From Mastigamoeba balamuthi (taxonomy: Eukaryota > Evosea > Mastigamoebida > Mastigamoebidae): a stretch of DNA of 23,304 nt. The stretch covers positions 1 to 23,304 of the forward strand of contig CACRSC010000139.1 in assembly GCA_902651635.1 (NCBI GenBank). Reading direction: 5' to 3'. Shown here piece by piece: positions 10,701 through 19,317 of this stretch; position 1 is the stretch's first letter; each line of letters starts with the position of its first letter. Made by a program: the position numbers and the translations under genes. Below the pieces are notes generated by a model. The model searched no databases and was not told where the DNA came from. It saw only the letters and a program-made list of their open reading frames with translations.

Positions 10701-10980
10701 CGCGCCCCGTGAAGCCCCGCGCGGCGTAGTAGGGGTCTGCAAAGGCCATGTCGGGCCTGCCGTCATGGTTGATGTCGCCGAGGAGGCCTCCGGTGCCCTG
10801 GGTGCAGGTGCTGCTGCTCTGCTCGCAGAGGATCTGGAGAGCAGTTGTACCCGGGGCGAACGTGGCCTCGTCCGTCGCGTACCACGTCGCTGGCCACAGG
10901 GCCGTCGCACAGTCCGCCAGGAGGAGGAGAGCGCAGAGCAGGCCGAACGTGGCGGCAGAGGTGGATGTGGTCCTGTGCAT
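7771..10980 (-). CDS. Receptor copy B: FG-GAP propeller, transmembrane, PARP domain (intact)
   Basis: A single 1069-residue frame. The ATG at 10980 was chosen because a signal peptide follows (hydrophobic core TFGLLCALLLL, residues about 11-28); the frame extends upstream to 11181 without sense. FG-GAP calcium loops start near residues 69, 136, 189, 272, 336, 399 and 452. A CADG-like domain spans about 505-578, and an enlarged cysteine-rich stalk about 580-726 (CKWC, CRLC, CAWACGAC). The membrane span is about 735-757 (VGISVGSALLLVVVGATVGA), followed by a basic Cys/Lys-rich stop-transfer. The PARP region starts near 848 and has VWRVENAALERWYGLRKGYM, FHGT with H924, GVY with Y965, and E1037 in EWFLFDETQ. 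Predicted role: a cell-surface receptor or adhesion protein with a cytosolic NAD-dependent ADP-ribosyltransferase. Ligand and substrate are unknown. Family membership of the domains is firm; function is inferred. Confidence 0.92.
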   Translation of the reverse strand: MHRTTSTSAATFGLLCALLLLADCATALWPATWYATDEATFAPGTTALQILCEQSSSTCTQGTGGLLGDINHDGRPDMAFADPYYAARGFTGRVYVVFGQPPSHAWPAQLRLAAIASDPLLGFVVDAATGAWPAGDVNGDGIDDFAVRVNAGANAGKNLYVSGHVGNWSTVDAATATGVLADSTWTTGDFDGDGRADWVSTVQRSAALAGVAWGYVWYYPVLFGSQVPVPPADSDVMALCDGVRGTAVVDGAHLTTALGFTSFQFTPVLVGDINGDACDDAVFTDTNYDGGRGVAAVLLGHRGPWENVTVLAPQSTHMVRGVFESDHCGSAAPVGDVNGDSLGDLLLSCSSALVGYSYLLFGSSSAWAAGANTSLGAIESGSPLGVMLSAKDTVAALGDVNADGCDDMALGTTIVFGRRSGSWQRLTNTSADGTHAVAVANTNSGQLIRAGDINGDGADDIVLLSYSIIGLGRLPSSDFPPYRMAASLGSVTLWPWAPSYTLWSLPTSFRDPEGQALTLVVDVAGSQQLQGALWFNAATLQLSANITRSDQCGTWNLSVSAQDPQGHRSMPLSGTLQIECNGCWYWTSGAQACNSSACKWCRLQSLCTDVATACAECGHYDQSCTGAPSACIACSGGSQGSTFCGERGTCAAAKTTAPDCHVVSAGACASTGSCRLCSASGLTLCVNATEACSGALSCQQRLTPAVCVSPCAWACGACQSPGAACTGSSGHSNVPAIVGISVGSALLLVVVGATVGACVRCGCCRAKGGKTRRGSLAAAGAVAQQHPVAPPPQPLQLPQCSLETEPQQTLHQTSPSTGEVPEVLTEPVHRELCLHEQPECRFTELGGKELKEFQRGLPAHFQMAHEEYVVRRIKAGLAPLMFAATRVWRVENAALERWYGLRKGYMRGGLGRSEEETEDRAAFHGTRPEAVESICRAGLLRVGHPLNPSGSTDEGFFGSPRQGVYVSRYVEYALQYSNPHVVGPGGQTAPVPVAEGSVVRILMLKVLPGRSLQIAHLAPGIGPTPGYDSHSSPSFLEWFLFDETQACPTHVLEITALVNARTTANDGLC

Positions 10981-12231
10981 TATGATTGAGTTGTGTTGAG
11001 TTGTGCCCTCAGAGGTCAGTTCTGCTTTGGTCATGGGGATTTCCTGTGCCCTGGAATTTCTTTTGTGGCACACGATGAGCTGCTCTATTTGGGCAATGGT
11101 GCAGCCGCGCCCTGCGTTGGTGGATTTCGCTGGTGCTGCACCACCGCGTCGGTGGCGCTCTTCCTGTTGATGGCAGTGCAACAGCTAGCACCGAAAGACC
11201 TGGCAACAGAAGACAATAGGTGTAGAACTAAGAGGCCAGCACCGAGAAACAAGACCCGAGGTAGACTGAGTCTTGCCACGGGAAGAGACGAGGCGCAGAC
11301 ATCGGAGGTGCTGGGCCTGAAGTCAGCGGAGGCTGCCGACATCCGGACAGAATGACGGCGAGTCCAGTCGCTGCCCCGGAGGGCGGTGTCGCGAGGTCGT
11401 TGGTGTTCTACGAGCGGCGCTCAACCAGATGAGAATTCAGCTTCTCGACTTGGGCATATTTCTACCGTGGCACTACGGTGGTCCACCTGAGAGTAAGCGA
11501 ACAGGCCGAGCCCACACCAGCGCACGTTCGCGCGAGTGCACCATCGGTGAATGCTTCTGCTTGACATCGCGATTGAGGGACTGTTCACAGAGCTCGTGGA
11601 GACCACAGACGGTCAGGAAGAGAGAAAGCGCTGCTCGAGGCCCTCACCGAGGCGGTGGACGAGGCCAGCGAGGGCTTGACATCCAGAGGGCGCAGATCAA
11701 GGCGCTCAGGAGGCAGGGAATAGCTCTCTGATGCCTGTGATATTGCCCCTGTCCAAGATCAGGAATGCGGATATCATCGTTGGCAACTGGCACGCAAAAG
11801 CACGTGCCCTCCTCCGAGCTGCTGAATGCACTCCAGAGTACTCATCGTGACCGGACTGTGTCGTCCAAGGACACCATGCGTGCTCTCATGTTTGGGTAAT
11901 TCCGTCGCTGGTGGACCTTGGCAGAGGCAGCAGAGCTATTGCTGACCCTCTGAAAAGGGTCATGAGAAGCAGTGCGCAGAAGAGAAGAGCTCTTTACCTC
12001 GCAGTATACGTGTTCTCACAAGGGAGGAATGCTCTGAAAAGAAGGGCCGTAGTTGTGCCACCATCAGGATTGTGTTGGCCATGTTGTCTTATTTGAGAGG
12101 GCAGGCTATTTCAGTTACTCAATCAGTCTAAGCAGTGTGAGTGCTGTGCGAACAATGGAACTAGCATTTGGCAGTGCGACGGCACCTCCACTGCAATTGC
12201 AAGGACCCCAAAATGAGATCCATCCCACAGG
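10981..12231. other. Long spacer between receptor copies B and C, with possible gene remnant
   Basis: About 1.25 kb without an intact gene. It contains the promoter of copy B and the 3' flank of copy C, and a patch of coding-like sequence at about 11352-11735 listed separately. The leader element shared by copies A and C was not found before copy B. The part from 11740 to 12231 shows nothing I recognise. Confidence 0.35.
11352..11735 (+). pseudogene. Possible degraded gene fragment
   Basis: An ATG at 11352 opens a short GC-rich frame (MTASPVAAPEGGVARSLVFY) that stops near 11432. Further on, pieces in different frames read like an amphipathic helix: KALLEALTEAVDEASEG, then DIQRAQIKALRRQGIAL before a stop near 11731. 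Joining them needs at least two frame changes. No family is recognised, and chance GC-rich coding-like sequence remains possible. Confidence 0.2.
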
Positions 12232-15200
12232 TCAGCAGAGGCCGTCGTTGGCGGTGGTCCGGGCGTTGACGAGGGCGGTGACCTCGATGACGTGGGTGGG
12301 GCAGGCCTGGGTCTCGTCGAAGAGGAACCACTCGAGGAAGGAGGGGCTGCTGTGGCTGTCGTAGCCGGGGGTGGGGCCGATGCCCGGGGCGAGGTGGGCG
12401 ATCTGGAGGGACCTGCCGGGGAGGACCTTGAGCATGAGGATGCGGACGACGGAGCCCTCGGCGACGGGGACGGGGGCGGTCTGGCCGCCGGGGCCGACGA
12501 CGTGGGGGTTGCTGTACTGGAGGGCGTACTCGACGTAGCGCGAGACGTACACGCCCTGGCGCGGGCTCCCGAAGAAGCCCTCGTCGGTGCTGCCGCTGGG
12601 GTTGAGCGGGTGCCCCACCCGCAGCAGCCCCGCCCTGCAGATGCTCTCCACCGCCTCGGGCCGCGTCCCGTGGAACGCCGCCCGGTCCTCCGTCTCCTCC
12701 TCGCTCCGCCCCAGCCCGCCCCGCATGTACCCCTTCCGCAGCCCGTACCACCGCTCCAGCGCCGCGTTCTCCACCCGCCACACCCGCGTCGCCGCGAACA
12801 TCAGCGGCGCCAGCCCCGCCTTGATCCGCTTCCCGTTGTACTCCTCGTGCGCCATCTGGAAGTGCGCCGGCAGCCCCCGCTGGAACTCCTTCAGCTCCTT
12901 CCCCCCCAGCTCCACGAACCTGCACTCTGCCTGCTCGTGCAGGCACAGCTCCCTGTGCACAGGCTCCGTGTGGACCTCAGGCACCTCCTCGATGCCGGTA
13001 ATGTCGGAGAGGGGCTGCTGCAACGATCGCCGGGGCTCGGTCTCGAGGGCCATCTGCGCGGCTGCTCTGGAGTTTCGGGTGGCATCTGTGCAGTACTGCA
13101 GTCGCGATGCGTCGAGCTTCTCCTTGGCTGCCTTCTTCTCGGTCTGCTTCGTCTTCTTGTTGGGACAGCACTTGCAGCAGCCGCAGCGGATGCACACGAA
13201 GACAGTTATGCCTGCAGCGATCAGGACAGCCCCCCCGCCCGAGCAGCACGCGATGATGATGATCAGCACGCCGCTGTCGTGCGCGACGCAAGTGGACCCC
13301 GGGGCCAGGCAGGTCTCGCAACTGTAGTCCCAGTGGCAGGCCTGTGAAGAGAGGCACTCGGGGCGCGAGAACAGCTTCTCGCAGCCAGGATCTATGCAGT
13401 CGGCCTGGCTCTCGGCGCAGAAGGGGTAGCGCTGACCCTGGAAGCATCCGAAGCATCCCGGAGCCCCCGTGCAGAACGAGTCGAACTGACCGCACGAAGG
13501 ACACCCCGCACTGATAGGGACGCACAGCCTGGACTTGCACCACATGCACGTTGAACTGTTGCAGGCTCCGGGGCTGCTGCTGAACGGGGAGCAGTCGCCG
13601 CCGCACGATACCTCGAGGGTAGTGCGCAGGGGCGCCGAGCGGTGGCCCTTGGGGTCCAACGCGAACACCGAGAGGTTCCACGTGCCGCACTGGTCTGACC
13701 GCGTGATGTTGGCGCTCAGCTGCAGCGTCGCCCCGTCGAACCGCAGGGCCCCCTGCAGCGACCGCGACCTCCCGTTGGACACCTCGACGGCGAGGGTCAG
13801 AGGCTGGCCCTCCGGGTCACGGAAGCTCTGTGTACTCATGCTGAGCATCGTCGTGGGCGACCAGATCGACAGGGAGGCTGTGTTCCAGAGGCTGTCCATT
13901 ATCCTGTACGGAGGGAAGTCGCTGCCCGGGAGCCGCCCGAACCCGATGACATTCCGCGACTGTAGCACAATGTCGTCTGCGCCGTCACCGTTGATGTCGC
14001 CAGCGCGGATGAGCACCCCCGGGTAGATGTTGTCGACAGCCACTGCGTGCGTACCGTCTGCGCTGGTGTTGGTGAGCCGCTGCCAGCTGCCGCTCCTGCG
14101 TCCAAACACAATGGTGGTGCCCAGGGCCATGTCGTCGCAGCCGTCAGCGTTGACGTCGCCCAGCGCAGCGACCGTGTCCTTGGCAGAGAGCATGACGCCC
14201 AGGGGCGACCCGCTCTCAATGGCCCCCAGCGACGTGTTGGCCCCCGCTGCCCAGGCGCTGCTGCTGCCAAACAGCAGGTACGAGTACCCAATTGCCGCAG
14301 TGCTGCACGTGACGAGGAGGTCGCCGAGGCTGTCGCCGTTGACGTCGCCCACGGGGGCAGCGCTGCCGCAGTGGTCGCTCTCGTAGACGCCTCGCACCAT
14401 GTGAGTGCTCTGCGGCGCCAGCACCGTGAGGTTCTCCCACGCGCCCTTGCGCCCCAGCAGCACCGCTGCCACGCCTCTGCCTCCATCGTAGTTGGCATCT
14501 GCGAACACCGCGTCGTCGCAGCCGTCGCCGTTGATGTCTCCCACAAGTGTCGGCGTGAACTGGAAGGACAGGAAATTCGCCTGGTGGACACCATCGACGA
14601 CAGCGGTGCCCCGGACGCCGTCGCACAGCGGGAGGAGGTCGTAGTCGGTGGGGGGCACGGGCACCTGCGAGCCGAAGAGGACGGGGTAGTAGGGGACGTA
14701 GTTCCAGCCCATGCCGGGCACCAGCCCTGACCGCTGCGTCGTCGACACCCAGTCGGCCCTGCCATCCCCGTCAAAGTCCCTTGTGGTCCACGCCGAGTCC
14801 ACGAGCACTCCCACGGCCGTCGCTGCATCGACGGCGCTCCAGTTGCCTGCGTGGCCGCTGACGTAGAGGTTTTTGCCCGCGTTGGCTCCCGCGTTGACCC
14901 GCACAGCGAAGTCGTCGATGCCGTCGCCGCTGACGTCGCCCGCGGGCCAGGCGCCCGTGGCAGCGTCGACGACGAAGCCCAGGAGGGGGTCCGAGGCGAT
15001 GGCCGCGAGCCTGAGCTGCGCTGGCCAGGCGTGCGAGGGGGGCTGGCCGAAGACGACGTACACGCGCCCCGTGAAACCCCGCGCGGAGTAGTAGGGGTCT
15101 GCAAAGGCCACGTCGGGCCTGCCGTCGTGGTTGATGTCGCCGAGGAGGCCTCCGGTGCCCTGGGTGCAGGCGCTGTTGCTCTGCTCGCAGAGGAGCTGCA

Positions 15201-15327
15201 GAGCTGTTGTGACCTGTCCGTGCGCAGCCTCGTCCGTCGCGTACCACGTCGTTGGCCAGAGGGCGAGAACCCGGAGCGCCAGGAGGAACAGCACAAGCAA
15301 CTCGCCCTGGGGTGCAGCCATGTGCAT
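12232..15327 (-). CDS. Receptor copy C: FG-GAP propeller, transmembrane, PARP domain (intact)
   Basis: A single frame of 1031 residues from the ATG at 15327 (or 1029 from the ATG at 15321). Both ATGs immediately precede the signal peptide (AAPQGELLVLFLLALRVLA). The order of parts matches copy B: seven FG-GAP calcium loops (the second is DVSGDGIDD, with Ser replacing the usual Asn), a CADG-like segment (SFRDPEGQPLTLAVEV), a cysteine-rich stalk of the shorter A type (CMWCKSRLC, CHWDYSCETC), and a membrane span (IIIACCSGGGAVLIAAGITVFV). Next is a Cys/Lys-rich juxtamembrane stretch (CGCCKCCPNKKTKQ), a linker, and the PARP domain with FHGT, GVYVSRYV and EWFLFDETQ. It is the first gene of the array in transcription order and lies about 290 bp downstream of the ligase stop, in the same direction. 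It has no introns, unlike the ligase. Confidence 0.92.
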   Translation of the reverse strand: MHMAAPQGELLVLFLLALRVLALWPTTWYATDEAAHGQVTTALQLLCEQSNSACTQGTGGLLGDINHDGRPDVAFADPYYSARGFTGRVYVVFGQPPSHAWPAQLRLAAIASDPLLGFVVDAATGAWPAGDVSGDGIDDFAVRVNAGANAGKNLYVSGHAGNWSAVDAATAVGVLVDSAWTTRDFDGDGRADWVSTTQRSGLVPGMGWNYVPYYPVLFGSQVPVPPTDYDLLPLCDGVRGTAVVDGVHQANFLSFQFTPTLVGDINGDGCDDAVFADANYDGGRGVAAVLLGRKGAWENLTVLAPQSTHMVRGVYESDHCGSAAPVGDVNGDSLGDLLVTCSTAAIGYSYLLFGSSSAWAAGANTSLGAIESGSPLGVMLSAKDTVAALGDVNADGCDDMALGTTIVFGRRSGSWQRLTNTSADGTHAVAVDNIYPGVLIRAGDINGDGADDIVLQSRNVIGFGRLPGSDFPPYRIMDSLWNTASLSIWSPTTMLSMSTQSFRDPEGQPLTLAVEVSNGRSRSLQGALRFDGATLQLSANITRSDQCGTWNLSVFALDPKGHRSAPLRTTLEVSCGGDCSPFSSSPGACNSSTCMWCKSRLCVPISAGCPSCGQFDSFCTGAPGCFGCFQGQRYPFCAESQADCIDPGCEKLFSRPECLSSQACHWDYSCETCLAPGSTCVAHDSGVLIIIIACCSGGGAVLIAAGITVFVCIRCGCCKCCPNKKTKQTEKKAAKEKLDASRLQYCTDATRNSRAAAQMALETEPRRSLQQPLSDITGIEEVPEVHTEPVHRELCLHEQAECRFVELGGKELKEFQRGLPAHFQMAHEEYNGKRIKAGLAPLMFAATRVWRVENAALERWYGLRKGYMRGGLGRSEEETEDRAAFHGTRPEAVESICRAGLLRVGHPLNPSGSTDEGFFGSPRQGVYVSRYVEYALQYSNPHVVGPGGQTAPVPVAEGSVVRILMLKVLPGRSLQIAHLAPGIGPTPGYDSHSSPSFLEWFLFDETQACPTHVIEVTALVNARTTANDGLC

Positions 15328-15335
15328 GTGACAGT

Positions 15336-15350
15336 GTTCTCTTTCTTGTG
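15336..15350 (-). promoter_or_regulatory. Conserved leader element upstream of copy C
   Basis: The minus strand reads CACAAGAAAGAGAAC, identical to the element at 7172-7186 upstream of copy A and similarly close to the start codon. Both are probably in the 5' untranslated leader. Confidence 0.45.
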
Positions 15351-15614
15351 TTGTGGCGCCTATTATTGTTTTAACAGGTCTGGCATAATTAGCACCCAAA
15401 TTCCTCGCCCAAAAGACATGGACGCCTATTTTTGGACAGATTCCGCACAGCGCGGCGACGCAGTGGCCTCGGCGCAGGGCAAGAGGGGGTATTGACTGGC
15501 CCACAGGCCTGTGGGAAGCTACACAGTGTTTGTTTCTCGGGGGAGCAGCGCACAGCCGAGTCGAAGTCGGTGCGGTTTTCCTCGCAGAATGCGAACCCCT
15601 GTGCCCCCTCCTCC
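15351..15614. other. Short spacer between DNA ligase 3' end and receptor copy C
   Basis: This 260-base interval must contain the ligase 3' untranslated region and the copy C promoter. An A/T-rich stretch at 15427-15436 (CTATTTTTGG on the plus strand), about 100 bases upstream of the copy C start, is the only core-promoter-like sequence I noticed. No polyadenylation hexamer is obvious. Confidence 0.3.
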
Positions 15615-18600
15615 TCAGTCGTCGTCGTCAAAGGCGGCGGGCTTCTTGGGGCCCGAGGAGATGCAGAGGGACTGCTTGCGGTAGAGCTCCGCCACCTGGG
15701 CGGCGTTGGTGGCGTTCTCGGGGGTCTTGTCGTCCCTGATGCGCAGGAACCTGGGGAAGCGCAGGCTGACCCCCTTGGTCTTGTCCACCAGCCCCGCGGC
15801 CGCCGTGTACGCCGGGCTGATCGTCAGGTCTGCCCCCTTGACCTCCCACACCTGCACTGCGTCCAGCCACACGTCGGGCTGCTTCATCCCCTCGCCGATG
15901 CTGTAGTACGGCCTCGGCCCTGCGTACCGCGCGACCCCCGCGTTCAGATTCCGGCTTTCCAAAAGACAAACAATTGGAATTTATATTAATATCGATTGAA
16001 CTCAATCAACCGCGTTCTGCGCATGCGGTTTGAGAGGAGTGTGGATCGGTGTTCTTTAGGTGACCCGTTTAACGCACATTCACTAGCACGAAGCAACTGA
16101 TTTTAGGAAATTAGCCGTTGGTTGCGTTGAACAGCCAGTCATTCCACATTATCTGGACCTGAATGGCAACACGACTTTGAAGCGGATTTAAACAAAGTCA
16201 CTGAAACCCCTCCCGGTTTGTTGAAATAGAGGCAATGAGAGGGAAGGAAGGAGGAAGAGTACCGGGGAGGGTCTTGTCCTTGAAGAACTCGTAGTGCTGC
16301 CTGAGGTCGTCGTCGCTGAGGCCGGTGGCGACCTTGGTCATGGCCTGGTAGCACTCGCCGTCGTCGTCATAGCAGGCGATGAGGTAGGCGCCGTACCAGC
16401 CCGTGCGCTTGCCCGTGCCGAACCACGCGGCGATGGGGACGAGGTCGACGCTGTCGGTCATGCCCTCCATGTAGTCCTTCTTGATCTTGAGCCAGTTGTA
16501 CGACCGGCTGTTGGGCACGTACTCGGACTGCCGCTCGTACGCCTTGACCATCAGCCCCTCGCACTGGTTCTCCACCGCCTCCTGCAGGAACGGCTGTATG
16601 TCCGCGCTGTCGGTGATGTCCTTGTGCGTCGCAAACACAAACTGCCCCGGTATCTCCTTGAACGTCTCGCGCAGCAGCTCCCGCCTCCTCTTGAGCGTCT
16701 CGTGCAGCAGCGACTGGCGTTGGTTGCAGCCCGTCAGTCCGAGCACACTGCGTCGGCCTCGGCCTCGCGGGGGTGGGCGGGCACCTTGCCGTTGAGGTAG
16801 AGCAGGTCAAAGGCGAAGACGCAGACCTGGATCTTGACGTCCTCGACCTCGACGGTCTTGCGGGCCCTGTGGCTGAGCACCTGGAAGGGCAGCAGCTTCT
16901 TGTTGGCCCTGTCCCACGCCACGGCCTCCGAGTCGATGATGAACGACTGCACGCCGGCGCTGACCGCGGGCGGCACGGCCCGCTGCAGGTCGGGGAACTT
17001 CTGCGTGTTGTCCTCGAGGTTGCGGCTGAAGATCTTGATCGACCCGTCGCCCAGCATGTGCACCTGCGCCCGCTCGCCGTCGTACTTGTACTCGCACGTG
17101 TAGCCGATGCTCTCGAGCCGCGTCAGCACCTCGCCGATGCCCTTGGTCGGCTGCGCCAGCATCGGCTTCACGGGCATCCCCGGCCGTATCGTGCAGCGCC
17201 GCGAGAGCTCCGCCACGCCGTCGGCGCCCACCAGCACCGGCACCACCTCGTCGAAGCTCGGCACCTCGCTCAGCGCCTTGACCACCGCCTCGTGCGTCCG
17301 CTCCACCGCCTCCTCAAACTCCCCCGCCTTGAGCGTCTGTGCCCCAGCGTCAATTGCGCGTGGCCAACCACAGGGAAGCGCTTCTTTGCGTGTGAAAATC
17401 AGTTGAAAAGAGGACCTTGCGGGCGTCGAGGACGGGGTCACTGCCGGCGAGGTGGGCCAGCGGGGGCGTCTGGACGACGGCGCGGGCGAGGGCGACGAGG
17501 ACGGTCTTCTCGCTGCAGCCGATGCGGAACTTGCCCTGCAGCGTGCGGATGAGGTACTGCGCCTCGGACTCGCGGCACGAGACGAGCAGGCGCTGGATCA
17601 GGTCCAGCTTCTTGTTGCGCGACGCCTGGCCCCCGGACGTCGCGATCTCCTTGAGCGTCTTGAACACGCCCCTCACCGTCAGCGGCGGCGGCGGGAACAT
17701 CGTCCTCGTGTTCTGCTTGGCCGCCTGCGAGGGAATTTTAGTTTGGCTTAATTTTTGTCCCTCGCGGGGGTCGCAGAGCAATTGAACTGCGAGCGAGGGG
17801 GGCAACGCACGGCGGCGACTTTGCCGAGGTCGCCCTGCTCGCGGAGGTCGGCCTTGAGGCGGTCGGGGGTGCGGCCGGTGGCGTTGCAGATGGCCTTGAC
17901 GAGGATGCTCTCGCCGACGCCGAGCTCGACGCCCGCAAAGTCGGGGGCGACCTTGCCGACGACGAGGTAGAGCGCCGCGACGAGGTCGCCGGGCGTCAGG
18001 CGCACCACCGAGCGCAGCAGGTTGGCCAGCAGCTCCACCTTGACGAGGCGCAGCGTCGTGCCCTCGACAGCGGCCAGCGTCCGCGCCAGCGCCAAGTACG
18101 GCACGCTGTTGTGGCCGCGTTGCAAGGCAGCCGCCCGCCGTCAGCAAGCGGTGCAGCCCAGTGGGGCAGAGAGAGGAGGAGCACGCACGCCTCGCCCTCC
18201 TTCCAGATGGCGTCGGTGACGGGGTTGTGGGGCGGCACAGCGGACCTGCGTGCCCGTCAGAGAGGGCTGCTGCTGCAGCGAGGGGGGCGCGGGGTGTGCA
18301 GCGCACGCTGCCTTCTTCTCGGCCTTGGTCTTGGGCTTGGCCTTGGCCTTGGCCTTGCCGCTGGCTCCCTTGCGTGGCGCTGCCGCTGCTGCTGCCGCGG
18401 GCGCCTCGTCGTCGTCGTCGCCGTCGTCGGGGACGGCGTCCGAGTCGGAGCCCGAGGCGGAGGACGCGTCGCTCTCCTCGTCGTCCTCGTCGTCGCCGTC
18501 GTCGTCGTCGCCCTTGTGCTCGTCAGGGGCGTGGGTCTGTGCAGTGTCGCAGGGCTTCTTGGCCTCTGCGCTGCTGCCGCTGCTGCTGCTGTCCGAGGGG

Positions 18601-19317
18601 CTCCTGCTGTGGTCGCTGCTGCAGGGCAGGGCGTCTGCAGCGGCAGGGGTCTCTGAGGGGGCAGCAGGGGCAGGGGCAGGGGGCTGCATGGCAGCGTCGT
18701 CGCTGCTGGCAGGGATCTCTGCCGGGGGAGCCGTGGCGGCGGGGTTGCCCTTGGCCTTGTTGGCAATGCCCTCGCCGTCCTCGCGGGACTCAGTGGCGCT
18801 GCCCTGTTGCTGCTGCTGCTGCTGCTGCTGGTGCTCGGGGGCTGCGGCTGATGCTGCTGCTGCTGCTGCTGCAGGGGCAGGGGCAGGGGCAGGAGGGGCG
18901 GCCTTGCGGAGTCTCTTGAGGGGCCTGGGGTTGTCCTCGTCGCTCTCCCTGCACTCCCTGCGCTCGCTCGAGTCGGAGCACTGCCGCTGCCCCTTGTCCT
19001 CGTGCTCCTCCTGCTCCTGCTCCTGGCGCTCCTCTGCCCTCTGCTCCTGCTCCTCTCCCTCTGACGCCTGCTTGTCCTCTGCTGCTGCTGCAGGGCTCTC
19101 TGTCTTGTGCTGCTCCCTCTGCTGGTTGTGCGCTGCTGCTGCGCTGCTCTCCTCGCTGCTCTTCTTCGCTGCTCCGAAAAACGACCTGTCCCCTCCCCCC
19201 TGTCAGATGCCCTTGCCACTCCCTGCTCCCCCATCCTCCCCGGCTTGTCGCGCACGCGATTGAGCGCTGCCCGCTCTGCGGTGCCCCCGTCGTCTTCTTG
19301 CCAGCCCCTCGCGCCAT
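15615..19317 (-). CDS. LIG1: DNA ligase I, ATP-dependent, eight exons
   Basis: ATP-dependent ligase that seals Okazaki fragments and repair nicks in the nucleus. Exons (minus strand, in order): 19256-19317, 18307-19185, 18189-18245, 17811-18105, 17416-17724, 16785-17336, 16263-16713, 15615-15919; total 2910 nt, 969 residues. Every junction is GT-AG, keeps frame and joins conserved ligase sequence. Joining exons 1 and 2 creates a PCNA-binding PIP box, QRSIASFFG (Q17, I20, F23, F24). Residues about 25-310 are a low-complexity acidic, Ala/Gln/Lys-rich tail with nuclear-localisation-like KAKAKAKPKTKAEKK. Then come the DNA-binding domain (LANLLRSVVRLTPGDLV, FPPPPLTVRGVF), the nucleotidyltransferase domain with EYKYDGERAQ (active lysine K618), FIIDSEAVAWDR, CEGLMVK and WLKIKKDY, and the OB fold (VWEVKGADLTISP, GVSLRFPRFLRIR). 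It ends with an acidic DDDD tail. It shares a divergent promoter with the TAF4-like gene. Confidence 0.93.
15920..16262 (-). other. DNA ligase intron 7, unusually long and AT-rich
   Basis: The other six ligase introns are 61-86 nt; this one is 343 nt and clearly AT-richer in its middle (for example 15955-16010). Boundaries were set so that exon 7 (...KTLPG) joins exon 8 (PRPYY...) in phase 1, matching the conserved ligase sequence LPxPRPY. Donor is GTACTC; acceptor is CGCAG. No snoRNA boxes or reading frame stand out. Confidence 0.75.
19186..19255 (-). other. DNA ligase intron 1, splitting the PIP box
   Basis: A 70-nt phase-2 intron (donor GTGCGC, acceptor GACAG, CTGAC on the minus strand at 19202-19206). 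It lies inside the PCNA-interacting motif: the Q and I positions are in exon 1 and the two phenylalanines in exon 2. Unspliced or mis-spliced message would lose the PIP box. Confidence 0.8.

Noticed and set aside
4029-15327. Bacterial contamination as the source of the FG-GAP genes
   Set aside because: The genes are continuous with intron-bearing eukaryotic genes and a eukaryotic tRNA, have no ribosome-binding sites or operon spacing, and carry a eukaryotic-type PARP domain.
15961-16200. Intronic snoRNA in ligase intron 7
   Set aside because: I could not find a convincing pair of C and D boxes or an H/ACA hairpin arrangement.
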